Shown here: positions 29,301-37,234 of the stretch, in pieces | How the letters are laid out: every line of letters starts with the position of its first letter | Numbering within the stretch: position 1 is the stretch's first letter | DNA from: JBOCEF01 sp050586345 | Lineage (GTDB): Bacteria; Pseudomonadota; Alphaproteobacteria; Rhodobacterales; Rhodobacteraceae | DNA: 64,000 nucleotides | Assembly: GCF_050586345.1 (NCBI RefSeq) | Contig: NZ_JBOCEF010000008.1 | Location: forward strand, 1-64,000 | Direction of reading: 5' to 3' | Program-made: the position numbers and the translations under genes | Notes under the pieces: model-generated | The model's input: only the letters and a program-made list of their open reading frames with translations | Told to the model about the DNA's origin: nothing | Database searches by the model: none

Positions 29301-32300
29301 CCCGCCGAGATCCGCCGCCCCGCCAGCGACCAGCGCGCCGCCGCCGTCAAGGCGCAGCGCGCCCGGGCCGCTCACGTCGCCCGCGGCGTCCACGAGGCCC
29401 CCGGCCCCGAAACGCGCGCCCTCGGCCAGGATGCCGACCGCGTCGGCGCGCGTCTCGGACCCGGCGGCGAAGTCTCCGCCCAGCGACACCGTCCCCGCCT
29501 GCCGCGCGCCCGGCCCGCCGACCGTCAGCCGGTCGCCGCCCCAGCCGGTCACCGCGAACCCGTCCGCGTCGCCCAGGGCCGCGCCGCCCGCGGCGCCGCC
29601 CGTCACCGTGGCCAACTGGTTGTCGAGCCGCGAGAAATCCGCCGCCCCGCCCGTGTCCAGCGTCAGCAGCCCCGTCAGCGCCAGCGCGCCCGACTGGCCC
29701 GCCGTCCCGGGGGTGCGCACCACCAGGTTGCGCGCCGCGACCGAGGCGAAGTCGAGATCGCTCGCCGCGTGGACCACCACGTCGTCGCCGCTCAGCGACA
29801 GGGGGCCGAGCAGCAGGTTGGCGTCGTCGGTCAGCAGGATGTCGGCGGTCGAGGCGATGGTCAGCGGGCCCGTCACGGTCAGCGTCCCGCTCTGGGTCAC
29901 GTCGCCGTCGGCGTTCACGAACAGCCCCGCGACCGAGGTCGCGCCGATCTCCAGCCCCGACTCCGAGACCAGCGTCACGTCGCCCCCGGTGCTCAGGCTC
30001 AGCGAGCCTTCGAACTGGTTGCCCGCGCTGGTCAGCTCCAGCGCGCCGCCGACGTCGAGCACCGCGTCGCCGCTGACCAGCAGGTTGCTGGTCTGCACCA
30101 GGTCGCCGCCGACGGTGATGCTGACATCCTCGCCCACCACCTGCGCGACGCTCAGGTCCCCGGCCGCCGCCAGCACGATGTCGCCGCGATTGTCGAGGGT
30201 CCCGAGGATCGACACCAGCCGCAGGTCGCCCCCGAAGCTGTTGGCCGGGTTCGACAGGTCGATCAGCCCCGCGAAGCTCTGGATCGTCGCGGGTCCGGCG
30301 ACCGAGAGCGCCCCCGGCGCGATGATGTCCGTCCCGCCGGTCAGCTGCAGGCTTCCGGCGGTGATCCCGTCGATGGTCATCACCCCGCCGAGCCGCGCCG
30401 CCACCAGCGACGCGCCGCCGTCAAGGGTCAGCCCCCCCGCGACCGTGCTCATCCCGTTGCCGAAATAGAGCCCGCCCGCGTGGGAGATCGCGGTCACCGC
30501 GCCGCCATGCACCGAGGTCAGGTTGAGGCGCATCCGCCCCTGGCTCTCGTAGCGCGCGTCGCCCGCGACGGCGATGTCGCCCGCCTGGGTCAGCGTGCCG
30601 CCCGCCGTCACGTCGATCCCGCCCGCAAGGGCGAGGTCGGGCAGCGCCAGGTTCGCGCCGCTCTCGATCCGCAGCACGTCCGCCGCCGCCATCCCGGCGC
30701 CGTCCACCGCGCCCGCTTCCCCGACCCCGAGGGTCAGCGCCCCCGCGGCGGCGAGGCGGCGCGCGCCCGTGACCTGGATCGCGCCGTCCGCCGCATCGAC
30801 CCCGCCGGGCATGGACGCGCCCGCGAAGACGGAGAGGTCCCCGGCCGAGACGAGATCGGCGTCCAGCACGATGTGCCGCCCGGCCTCGAGCGCCAGGGAG
30901 TCGCCGCCGAAATTCACGTCCGCGGCGATGGTCAGCGTGTCGGTGGCCTGGAGCAGCACGTCGCCGGTCATCAGCGACAGCGTTCCGGCATCGATGAACC
31001 AGCTGTCCCCGGCGCCCTCGCCCGCCAGGATCTGCGAATCCGACAGCGCGCCGTCATGCGTGTCCAGCAGCCCGACATTCAGGAAGGCCGGGTCGAACAG
31101 CACCGCGCCATCCGCGATCAGCCCCGAGACGTCCGGCGCGCTTTCCACCAGCAGCCGCCCGGCGGAGGAGACCGAGACCTCGCCCCCCGTCCGCCCGGCG
31201 GCGAAGACGTCGCCGCGCAGCGCCGTGCCCCCGGTCGACCACAGGGCCACCTTGCCGCCCGCGCCGAGGCCGCCATCCGCGCGCAGCGACGCGCCGGCCG
31301 AGACCAGCGCGATCCGCGCCGCCGACGCGGCGCCGTCGGCCTTGCCGATCGCGATCTCGCCGCCCCCGTCGCGCCCCGAGGCGTCCAGCGCCGCGCCCCC
31401 GGCGACGTGGATCACCTCGCCCGCAAGGCCGATCTTCCCGCCCTGCGCCCCCGACGCGTCCAGCGTGCCGGAGACGGCGACGGACTCGCCGCGCAGGATG
31501 ATGTCACCACCGGAAACTTCCGCCGACGCGGCCGACACGACGCCGCCGACCGAGACCGTCCCGTCCACCGCGTCGCGCAGCCCCGCGGCGTCGAGCACGA
31601 CCAGCCCGCCCTCCACCGCGATCTCGCCGTCGGCGATGATCTTCGCATGGGCCGCGGGGGCGGCGTCGGCGAGGTCCATCTCGAACATCCCGTCGCCCGA
31701 GATGTCGACCGAGAAGCTCTCCTTGCCCGCCATCACCACGCGGCCGAGCCGGGAGACGATGCGCCCGCGATGCCGGATCTCGGGCGCCACGAACCCGGCC
31801 AGCCCGGCCTCGGCGAAGCTGATCTCGCCCTGCAGGTCGATCAGCGCGTCGGCGGATCCGGGCGTGTCGAAGCGCACCGCGCCCCCGGCCATGAACCCCT
31901 CGTCATCCGAGATGTCGACCGAGGAGACCAGCAGCCCCCCGACATCGATCCGCGAGCTCGCGCCGAACATCACCCCGTTGGGGTTGATGATCCAGACATT
32001 GCCGTTCGCCTCGAGCGCGCCGTCGAACCGGGTCGCGTCGGTCGAGGTCACGCGGTTGAGCGCGACCGACCCCGCGTCGGGCTGCTCGAAGCGCACCACC
32101 TCGCGCGCGGAGGTGTTGAAGCCGTCCCACTCGATGATGATCCGGCGGCTGTCCTGCCGGATCGTGGTCACGTCCCCGGCCCGGTCGATCACGCCCTGCC
32201 CGCCGGTCACCACCCCGCCATCGGGGCCCGCAAGGACGGGCGCCCCCCAGCCGCAGGCGGCGGCGAGGGCGAGGGCGGAGGCGGCGCGGGTCGCGCCGGT

Positions 32301-32339
32301 GCGGGTCGGGCCCGGGCGGACGAGGACGGAGCGGGACAC
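26298..32339 (-). CDS. Giant two-partner-secretion exoprotein (TpsA, filamentous-haemagglutinin-like)
   Basis: The product is 2013 residues. The start is the GTG at 32339, 14 bases after the TpsB stop with 'gaaagg' upstream. A signal peptide (to about residue 37, 'GAPVLAG') precedes the TPS secretion domain with 'LNRVTS' and 'INPNGVMFG' (residues about 95-126). The bulk is a Gly/Ala/Asp-rich beta-helix of many degenerate repeats with 'GD..L' steps. Near the end lies a Cys-X7-Cys pair (residues 1928 and 1936, 'NGCVIGDIVDCTG') and then a very acidic tail containing six consecutive Glu. In some TPS adhesins a C-terminal Cys pair tethers the protein to its pore. Base composition matches the neighbours, so recent transfer is not evident. 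Confidence 0.92.
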   Translation of the reverse strand: MSRSVLVRPGPTRTGATRAASALALAAACGWGAPVLAGPDGGVVTGGQGVIDRAGDVTTIRQDSRRIIIEWDGFNTSAREVVRFEQPDAGSVALNRVTSTDATRFDGALEANGNVWIINPNGVMFGASSRIDVGGLLVSSVDISDDEGFMAGGAVRFDTPGSADALIDLQGEISFAEAGLAGFVAPEIRHRGRIVSRLGRVVMAGKESFSVDISGDGMFEMDLADAAPAAHAKIIADGEIAVEGGLVVLDAAGLRDAVDGTVSVGGVVSAASAEVSGGDIILRGESVAVSGTLDASGAQGGKIGLAGEVIHVAGGAALDASGRDGGGEIAIGKADGAASAARIALVSAGASLRADGGLGAGGKVALWSTGGTALRGDVFAAGRTGGEVSVSSAGRLLVESAPDVSGLIADGAVLFDPAFLNVGLLDTHDGALSDSQILAGEGAGDSWFIDAGTLSLMTGDVLLQATDTLTIAADVNFGGDSLALEAGRHIVLDADLVSAGDLSVFAGASMPGGVDAADGAIQVTGARRLAAAGALTLGVGEAGAVDGAGMAAADVLRIESGANLALPDLALAGGIDVTAGGTLTQAGDIAVAGDARYESQGRMRLNLTSVHGGAVTAISHAGGLYFGNGMSTVAGGLTLDGGASLVAARLGGVMTIDGITAGSLQLTGGTDIIAPGALSVAGPATIQSFAGLIDLSNPANSFGGDLRLVSILGTLDNRGDIVLAAAGDLSVAQVVGEDVSITVGGDLVQTSNLLVSGDAVLDVGGALELTSAGNQFEGSLSLSTGGDVTLVSESGLEIGATSVAGLFVNADGDVTQSGTLTVTGPLTIASTADILLTDDANLLLGPLSLSGDDVVVHAASDLDFASVAARNLVVRTPGTAGQSGALALTGLLTLDTGGAADFSRLDNQLATVTGGAAGGAALGDADGFAVTGWGGDRLTVGGPGARQAGTVSLGGDFAAGSETRADAVGILAEGARFGAGGLVDAAGDVSGPGALRLDGGGALVAGGAADLGGLEGDAGVALTAGAASISGVAVEGLLTLAVAGDAGLDLSGALDATGTVGGALGVSGAGDVALANLTAGALTTAVSGDGTFTDLSVAGAMDLSGAGMQLSRVDAGGDATLVSTGDMSLDTLSVDGLVAVATGALTASGLTAGGDARLAAETGDAVVADLRAGALSVEAGGGVDARRLLVDLGADFAGMSGVVVDALDAGGALRAVSRGDAALTGIAAASLSAVAEGALAAQNVRIAVGGAPGAAAAGGGAKGGTVGALIGGPSASPVLPPEAAAGTAVLTSGGAMVIADLQTAGAPGGGALRASAGAGMTVTDAALGGSFDAATTGGDVALTRVAVDGAATVEAAAELRAEAVSSTGDMSLGAGDDLRIAGATVGGALSGTAGGDILAAEPQGSVIPAAGASAGAARIDVAGDTELAAGGAVRLPGPTGADAHRFGGTLGIDAGGPIAVAAAGDLALADIATPASARIEATGALTQDAGTAVVIGGDLRLSAGEIYLSNGNIVGGAVSAFSGGDFHWSERGSILLADVTAGGNARLQAGADGAVGDAAIRQGGTAVVAALAMTEGAPETGTQAFSGPLDVTGDLDLSSGWAQGAPLAGAFGEVPGSEAEFDRDVVLDDGRNHVGGALSARRIAGSLEVTEEAAAGYTARDETDGGALHIRQVEVLGDIALATSDDVIFDGRMTALGDETIPETGPGLPGREDPVLQGAEAVAEADLRLFLSDGATLTVDATAGGADPSGGLIRFDRAVDGANDLPADRDPATVGDRAGGGSVVLKAGAGDIRVRDYWGAAGPLGDVTIVSARNVSFGHTYAARDPDADSPATRFLYGGGEALSDYLFADDLVIDASGDVVGFAPDALFASFEADDAYFGVNVASFTYGGTTAPEFLSIFGFIGGSGAKAAGLFPSGPRAPVYNLNGCVIGDIVDCTGAAAPRVLTTLRVERAQILNVEREDLFELFVSYGNEELWGVPSGYLDDLDAVDLARREREEEEEEDGADAETEGGE

Positions 32340-32353
32340 GGCGCGGCCTTTCG

Positions 32354-34114
32354 TCAGAATTCGCGCGAGGCGCTGAAGAAGAACCGCCACGCCTTCGACT
32401 GCGTGCGCTGGAGCGGCTGGTTCAGGGGGCGGGCGGCCTCGAGGTTCAGCGCGAAGCCGTAGGGCAGCGCGCTGCGCACCCCGAGGCCGGCCGAGGCCAG
32501 GGTGGCGACGCTCGGCGCGCCGCCCTCGAGGTTGCGGACCTTGGCGATGTCGGCGAAGCCGTAGAACGTCGCGTCGATGCGCGCGTCGAACGCATCGAAC
32601 GTGGTCGGGATGCGGACCTCGCCCGCCAGGCCGACGCCGAGATCCCCGGCATATTCCGTCGGGTCGAAGGCGCGGCCCAGGGTCGGGCCGCCGATGGCGA
32701 ATTCCTCGTAGGACAGCAGCGGCCGGTCGGCCCACTGCCCCGACAGCTCGGCCCAGAATTCCAGCGGCGCGACGGCGGGATGCACCAGCGTGCGCGCCGC
32801 GCGGCCGCGCACCAGGAAGAAGGTTCCGTCGCCGTCGGAGCGGCTCAGCCCCGCCTCGCCCGCCGAACTGGCGCCGAGGATCGGCAGGCCCGCGCGGGCC
32901 TCGAACGCCGCCTCGGCGGCGCCGAACGCGTCGCGCTGCTCCACCGACAGGGCCAGCTCGACCGCGCGGATGGAATCGTTCGCCGTCACCTGCCCCGGCG
33001 CGGTCGAGGTCCCCGGCAGCTCGCCGTCCATCTCCACGATCTCGACCCCGGCGCGGCCCGTGACCGACAGCGCGCGCGAGCGCAGCAGCGGCGTGACCAG
33101 CGCCAGCTCGAGCTCGGCCTGGCTGCCGAAGATGTCGAACGCCTTCACCTCGCCGCCCGGCCGGGTTTCGGAGTAGAGGGCGCGCGCCTGCAGCGCGGCG
33201 CCCCCGGCGGTCAGGTGGCGCTGGTGCTCCAGCTGCACCGTGAACCGCTCGGTGAAATCCTCTGGGAACGGGTCGTCGAAATCGCCCGAGCCGAACACCG
33301 AGAGCGCGGTGCTGTCGGCCATGTCGGACCAGCTGTTCCAGGCCGCGACCACGCCGTAGAGGCCGCGCCCGGCCAGCGGCGCCTGGCGGTTGTCGGCGAA
33401 GGCGACGATGTCGAGCGGCGCGCGCTCCATGTTGATGAACAGCCGCACCGCCCCGCGGGTCCCGTCGGCCCCGAGCTTGGGGACCGCGGCGGCGCGGGTG
33501 ACGCCGGGAATGTCCGAGAGCCGCAGCAGCACGTCCTCGATCTGGTCGAGCCGCGGATTGCGCAGCCCGCGCAGCGGCGCGACGATCCGCTCGGCCAGCG
33601 CCCTGACCGGGCCGAGCGGGCCCGCCGGCTCCTCGACCGTCACCTCCTCGAGCACGGCCTCGAGCATCTCGAGCCGCGCCCGCCCGCCCTCGATCGACTG
33701 GGCCGGAACGATGACGCGGTTGAACAGGTAGCCGTCCGCGCGATACCGCGCCTGCAGCTCGGCCGCGATCTCGTAGAGCGCGTCGAGCCGGATCTCCTGT
33801 CCGATGCGGTCCTGGTAATAGGGGGCGAGCGCCCCGGGGGCGTAGACCGTGCCGCCCGACAGCTCGAGCGCCGTCAGCACGAAGCGGATCTCGGACGCGC
33901 CCGCGGGCGGGGTCTGCGAGGTGAGGGGGATCCGCGGCGGCCCGCCCAACGGCCCGGCCTGCGGCGTGCGCGTGTCGCGCAGCGCGTTGATCGCGTCGGC
34001 GGGCGCGATGTACCCGCCCTCCTGCGCCCATGCCGCCTTCGGCACGGCGCCCTGCAGCGCGAGGATCGCGGCCCCCAGAACCGCGACCGCCCGCCGGCGG
34101 CCTTGTATCGACAA
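32354..34114 (-). CDS. TpsB outer-membrane transporter (ShlB/FhaC/HecB family)
   Basis: The product is about 586 residues. A signal peptide ends near 'PKAAWAQEGG'. A POTRA region follows ('FVLTALELSGGTVY', 'ARYRADGYLFNRVIVPAQ'), then a 16-strand barrel ending in aromatic 'FFFSASREF', typical of outer-membrane proteins. I chose the TTG at 34114 because 'aaggatgagggg' lies directly before it and the signal peptide then starts 'MSIQGRRR'; a TTG at 34147 is less well placed. It exports TpsA encoded immediately downstream across the outer membrane. Confidence 0.9.
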   Translation of the reverse strand: MSIQGRRRAVAVLGAAILALQGAVPKAAWAQEGGYIAPADAINALRDTRTPQAGPLGGPPRIPLTSQTPPAGASEIRFVLTALELSGGTVYAPGALAPYYQDRIGQEIRLDALYEIAAELQARYRADGYLFNRVIVPAQSIEGGRARLEMLEAVLEEVTVEEPAGPLGPVRALAERIVAPLRGLRNPRLDQIEDVLLRLSDIPGVTRAAAVPKLGADGTRGAVRLFINMERAPLDIVAFADNRQAPLAGRGLYGVVAAWNSWSDMADSTALSVFGSGDFDDPFPEDFTERFTVQLEHQRHLTAGGAALQARALYSETRPGGEVKAFDIFGSQAELELALVTPLLRSRALSVTGRAGVEIVEMDGELPGTSTAPGQVTANDSIRAVELALSVEQRDAFGAAEAAFEARAGLPILGASSAGEAGLSRSDGDGTFFLVRGRAARTLVHPAVAPLEFWAELSGQWADRPLLSYEEFAIGGPTLGRAFDPTEYAGDLGVGLAGEVRIPTTFDAFDARIDATFYGFADIAKVRNLEGGAPSVATLASAGLGVRSALPYGFALNLEAARPLNQPLQRTQSKAWRFFFSASREF

Positions 34115-34261
34115 CCCCTCATCCTTCCAAAACGCCGGGGACCGCAATGCCGCCCCCGGCCTGCGCCGCCGGTCCCGCCGGGATCGGCCGCGCGGTGCGT
34201 GTTGCGACGGGTCCCCGGTCCGCGCCCCCTGCGCGCGGGTCCGGGCCGTCGCGCCCCCCTC

Positions 34262-34281
34262 GCCGCCTGCGGTCAGGCGGC
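34262..34281 (-). terminator. Short GC hairpin after the small periplasmic protein gene
   Basis: An 8-bp perfect stem (34262-34269 with 34274-34281) with a CGGT loop lies between the small secreted-protein gene and tpsB. There is no U run. It may attenuate readthrough into tpsB rather than terminate fully. Confidence 0.3.
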
Positions 34282-34295
34282 GGGGCGGCGGCGGC

Positions 34296-34616
34296 TTACT
34301 GGTCCCAGGCGGGCGCGCGGATCGCGCCGACCACCTGCGCGCTGTCTTCGCGCGCGCGGGCGATGCGGGCCAGCGCGCCCGGCGTGTCGGCGGCGCCGCC
34401 GGCGATCGGGCCCTTGTAAGGCCCGGAGATGACGCGGGTCGAGCCGTCCTCGGCGATCAGGGTCACCGTCTCGCCTGCGGCGAGGGCGACGAGCTGGGTG
34501 TCGGCGGCGAAGGCGCCGACCGGCAGCGCGGCGGCGGTGGAGTCGACGACGTAGAGGTCCCCCGCCGCCGCGGGCGCGGCGGCGAGAAGGGCGAGTGCGA
34601 AAATGCTGCGTTTCAT
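34296..34616 (-). CDS. Small periplasmic protein upstream of the TPS-CHAT operon
   Basis: The product is 106 residues. A Sec signal peptide (residues 1-18, 'LALLAAAPAAAG') precedes a compact all-beta domain: 'GETVTLIAEDGSTRVISG' followed by 'PYKGPIAG'. That pattern resembles the small FecR/SH3-like beta modules with a GPYxGP turn that I associate with CHAT/haemagglutinin loci; the match is from memory and uncertain. The ATG at 34616 follows 'gaagg' at good spacing. It is on the same strand, 181 bases ahead of tpsB, and may be its first gene. Confidence 0.7.
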   Translation of the reverse strand: MKRSIFALALLAAAPAAAGDLYVVDSTAAALPVGAFAADTQLVALAAGETVTLIAEDGSTRVISGPYKGPIAGGAADTPGALARIARAREDSAQVVGAIRAPAWDQ

Positions 34617-35026
34617 GGCGATGACCTTCATGCGGTATCGGGCGAACGCGGCGACCGTGGGTGACGGACGGCCTGTCGAAAACCAAAGTCGTGACGCGGC
34701 CGAACAGCGGCGCGCGCGGAGAGCTGTGTGACGGTGTCTGTGACCGAGCCCCCTCTCGATGAACGAATGGTAGCACGGCCATGGGCGCGCCGTCACACTT
34801 AAGGGCAATGCGGGCGAAATTGTGTTGGCGGAGCCCGCCGCGCCGCCGCGGGGTTTTAAAACCGTGAAATAATTGCGATCTCTGGCGCGCACGCCGCGGC
34901 CGGGCGCCGAACGCGCTGCATTCACGAGAAGAAAAAGGAAAATCGCGCACAGCTTCCGGGGGCGTCGATGACTGCGGAATTCCATTCCGCGACCTTCCAC
35001 CCCCCCGCGCGCGGCCGGTCTTCGAC
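34617..35026. other. Promoter-bearing gap upstream of the TPS-CHAT locus
   Basis: No gene is seen. The strip 34810-34885 is less GC-rich than its surroundings and contains the 12-base palindrome ggttttaaaacc at about 34852-34863, followed by gtgaaataattg. This is a plausible promoter or operator zone for the minus-strand small protein and TPS operon. No exact -35/-10 pair is convincing. Confidence 0.4.
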
Positions 35027-37093
35027 TCAGGCGCCGACCCGGTCGTCGCGCGCCCCGGCCCGCAGCCGCGCCAGGTGCAGCGCCGCCAGCGCGTCGTCCG
35101 GGCGCGCCGCGACCAGCCCCGCGAAACGCGCCTCGGCCGCCGCCTCGCCGGCCGCCATCGCGTCATAGGCGGCGGCGTAATCCGACAGCTCGCGCGCGCT
35201 CATGTCCCGCGCCAGGCTCCAGGCCGGGGTCGCCCCCGCCTTGCCCTTGAGCGCGAGCCGCCCCGCCCGGCGCATCGGCGGCAGCGCGTCAGTCCCCGTC
35301 CCGGCCCCCGCCCCCGTCCCGGCCCCCGCCCCGATCTGGGCCAGCGCCGCCTCCCGCGCGGCGGAGGAGACGACGACCCGCGTGCCCAGCGTCTTGTTGA
35401 TCGATTCCAGCCGCGCGGCGGTGTTCATCGCGTCGCCCATGGCGGTGAAGTCGAACCGCTTGCGGCCGCCGAAATTGCCCACGCTCGCCGCCCCCGAATG
35501 CACCCCGATGCGGGTGACCCCGAGGCCGAGATCGGCGTGGCGGCGGCGGAACTCCTCGGCGAAGACGTCCATCGCCGCCGCCGCGCGCACCGCGTTGGCG
35601 GCATGCATCGGGTCATGCGCCGCCGCCCCGAACAGCGCCACCACCGCGTCGCCGATGAACTTGTCGATCATCCCGTCATGGGCCCCGAGAATGTCCGACA
35701 TGCCGTCGAAATACTCGTTCAGAAGCCCCGTCAGCACGTCCGGCGCCAGCCGCTCGGACATCTCGGTGAACCCGGCGATGTCGGTGAAGATGAACGAGAT
35801 TTCCCGCCGCTCGCCGCCAAGCCTGAGGCTGTCGCGGTCGCGGGCCAGCCGGTCGACCATCGCCGGCTCGAGGTAATGCGAGAAGGCCTGGCGGATGAAC
35901 GCCTTCTCGCGGAACGAGATGAACGCCTCGGCCACGCCGCCGAGGCCGAAGGCCAGCACCAACGCGATCATCGGCGGCGCGATCGGCAGGTACGGCCCGC
36001 CCCGCGCCGCCAGCGTCCAGGTGAGCGCGAGATACGCCCCCGCCGAGGCCGCGAAGGACGCCGCGCGCAGCCAGGCCGAGCCGCCCCGCAGCCCCAGCGC
36101 CGCGCCGATCAGCGCCAGGAACCCGGTCGCCAGCGCGCCCTTGGTCCCGTCCATGTCCCAGTTGTCGACCACCCGCCCGTCCAGCAGCTGCGCCAGCACA
36201 TGCGCATGAAGCAGCACCCCCGGCTGGGTGCGGTTGGTCACCGTCGGATCGACGGCGAGCGAGGTTTCGTGCCGGTCCGTCTGCTCGAGATCCGCGCCGA
36301 TCAGCACGTAGCGCCCGCCGAACCAGCCCTTCAGAAGCTGCGGCGGCAGGTTGGGGTTCAGCAGCACGTGCGCCGGCAGCACCGGGAAGGCGGGCTTGCC
36401 GTCCTTCGTCTCGCGCCGCCAGTCCACCAGGCCGCCCTCGAACGGAACCCGCCCGCCGGCGGTTTCCAGCAGCCGCGCGGGCAAGGAGCGGATCTCGGTC
36501 CCCTCCATCCCCACGGCGAAGCGGCGCACCACGCCGTCGCGGTCATAGCGCACCGTGGCGAAGCCCGGATCGGCGCCGGAGCGGGCGACGAAATCGTTCA
36601 GCCAGGCCTCCTGCTTGGGGCGCAGCCCGGCGCGGGAATCGGCCCAGGCCACCACCTTCGGCCCGTCGAAATCGCGCAGCGCCGCGGCCAGCGCCGCGTC
36701 CTTCTCGGGCTCGGTGGCCTGGTCGAACAGGATGTCGACCCCCACCGCCTTCACCCCGGCCTGCGACAGCCGCTCCACCACCGTCGCCAGGAACCCGCGG
36801 TCGACGGGCGAGCGGTAGGGGAACAGCGCCAGCGTGTCCTCGGTGATCGTCAGGATGGAAATGCGCGTGTCCTGCGCCCCGGAGAGCGGCGAGACGATGA
36901 CCCGCAGCGTGTCGTTGGCCCCGGCCTCGAGATAGCGCAGCGTGTCGCGGTCGCGGAAGGCCGAGACGCAGAGCACGCTGATGGCGACGACGAGCAGGAT
37001 GCCGACCGAGAGCCGCGGCGGCGGTCGGCGCAGGCGCGGCCGCGCCGGGGCGGCGGCGCCGTCCGGCGCTGGCCCGGTCTCCTGCTCGGTCAC
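35027..37093 (-). CDS. CHASE2-domain adenylate cyclase (class III)
   Basis: The product is about 688 residues. A membrane segment (about residues 30-47) leads into an extracytoplasmic CHASE2 sensor (about 50-320). Three to four membrane helices (about 325-405) and a class III cyclase domain (about 450-625) follow. Both metal Asp are present ('FTDIAGFT', 'KFIGDAVVALFG'), with Lys in 'DKFIGD' and Asp in 'RFDFTAMGD' as adenine-selective residues, and Asn/Arg in 'MNTAARLES' for catalysis. The start is the GTG at 37093 with 'gagggg' 9 bases upstream; a TTG at 37099 is too close to it. The C-terminal linker holds an exact 18-bp tandem duplication (35294-35329) coding for two Ala/Gly/Thr hexapeptides. 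The next gene downstream on this strand is the TPS-CHAT cluster. Confidence 0.92.
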   Translation of the reverse strand: MTEQETGPAPDGAAAPARPRLRRPPPRLSVGILLVVAISVLCVSAFRDRDTLRYLEAGANDTLRVIVSPLSGAQDTRISILTITEDTLALFPYRSPVDRGFLATVVERLSQAGVKAVGVDILFDQATEPEKDAALAAALRDFDGPKVVAWADSRAGLRPKQEAWLNDFVARSGADPGFATVRYDRDGVVRRFAVGMEGTEIRSLPARLLETAGGRVPFEGGLVDWRRETKDGKPAFPVLPAHVLLNPNLPPQLLKGWFGGRYVLIGADLEQTDRHETSLAVDPTVTNRTQPGVLLHAHVLAQLLDGRVVDNWDMDGTKGALATGFLALIGAALGLRGGSAWLRAASFAASAGAYLALTWTLAARGGPYLPIAPPMIALVLAFGLGGVAEAFISFREKAFIRQAFSHYLEPAMVDRLARDRDSLRLGGERREISFIFTDIAGFTEMSERLAPDVLTGLLNEYFDGMSDILGAHDGMIDKFIGDAVVALFGAAAHDPMHAANAVRAAAAMDVFAEEFRRRHADLGLGVTRIGVHSGAASVGNFGGRKRFDFTAMGDAMNTAARLESINKTLGTRVVVSSAAREAALAQIGAGAGTGAGAGTGTDALPPMRRAGRLALKGKAGATPAWSLARDMSARELSDYAAAYDAMAAGEAAAEARFAGLVAARPDDALAALHLARLRAGARDDRVGA

Positions 37094-37234
37094 GGTCAAG
37101 CGCCCCTCCCCCGGTCCGGCCGCGGCCCGCCGGGGGCCGGGCGGACTGCTACGCCCTGCTTGCGGTCATGCTGCCGCCTGGCAGGAAATTTTACAAGCAT
37201 GCCATGCGGTTCGGGGCCATGGCGCGGCGCGGGC

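Noticed and set aside
32340..34031. N-terminal extension of the TpsA frame through the TpsB gene.
   Set aside because: It overlaps TpsB in another frame, is Arg/Ala-rich, and would bury the TpsA signal peptide; the GTG at 32339 has its own ribosome-binding site.
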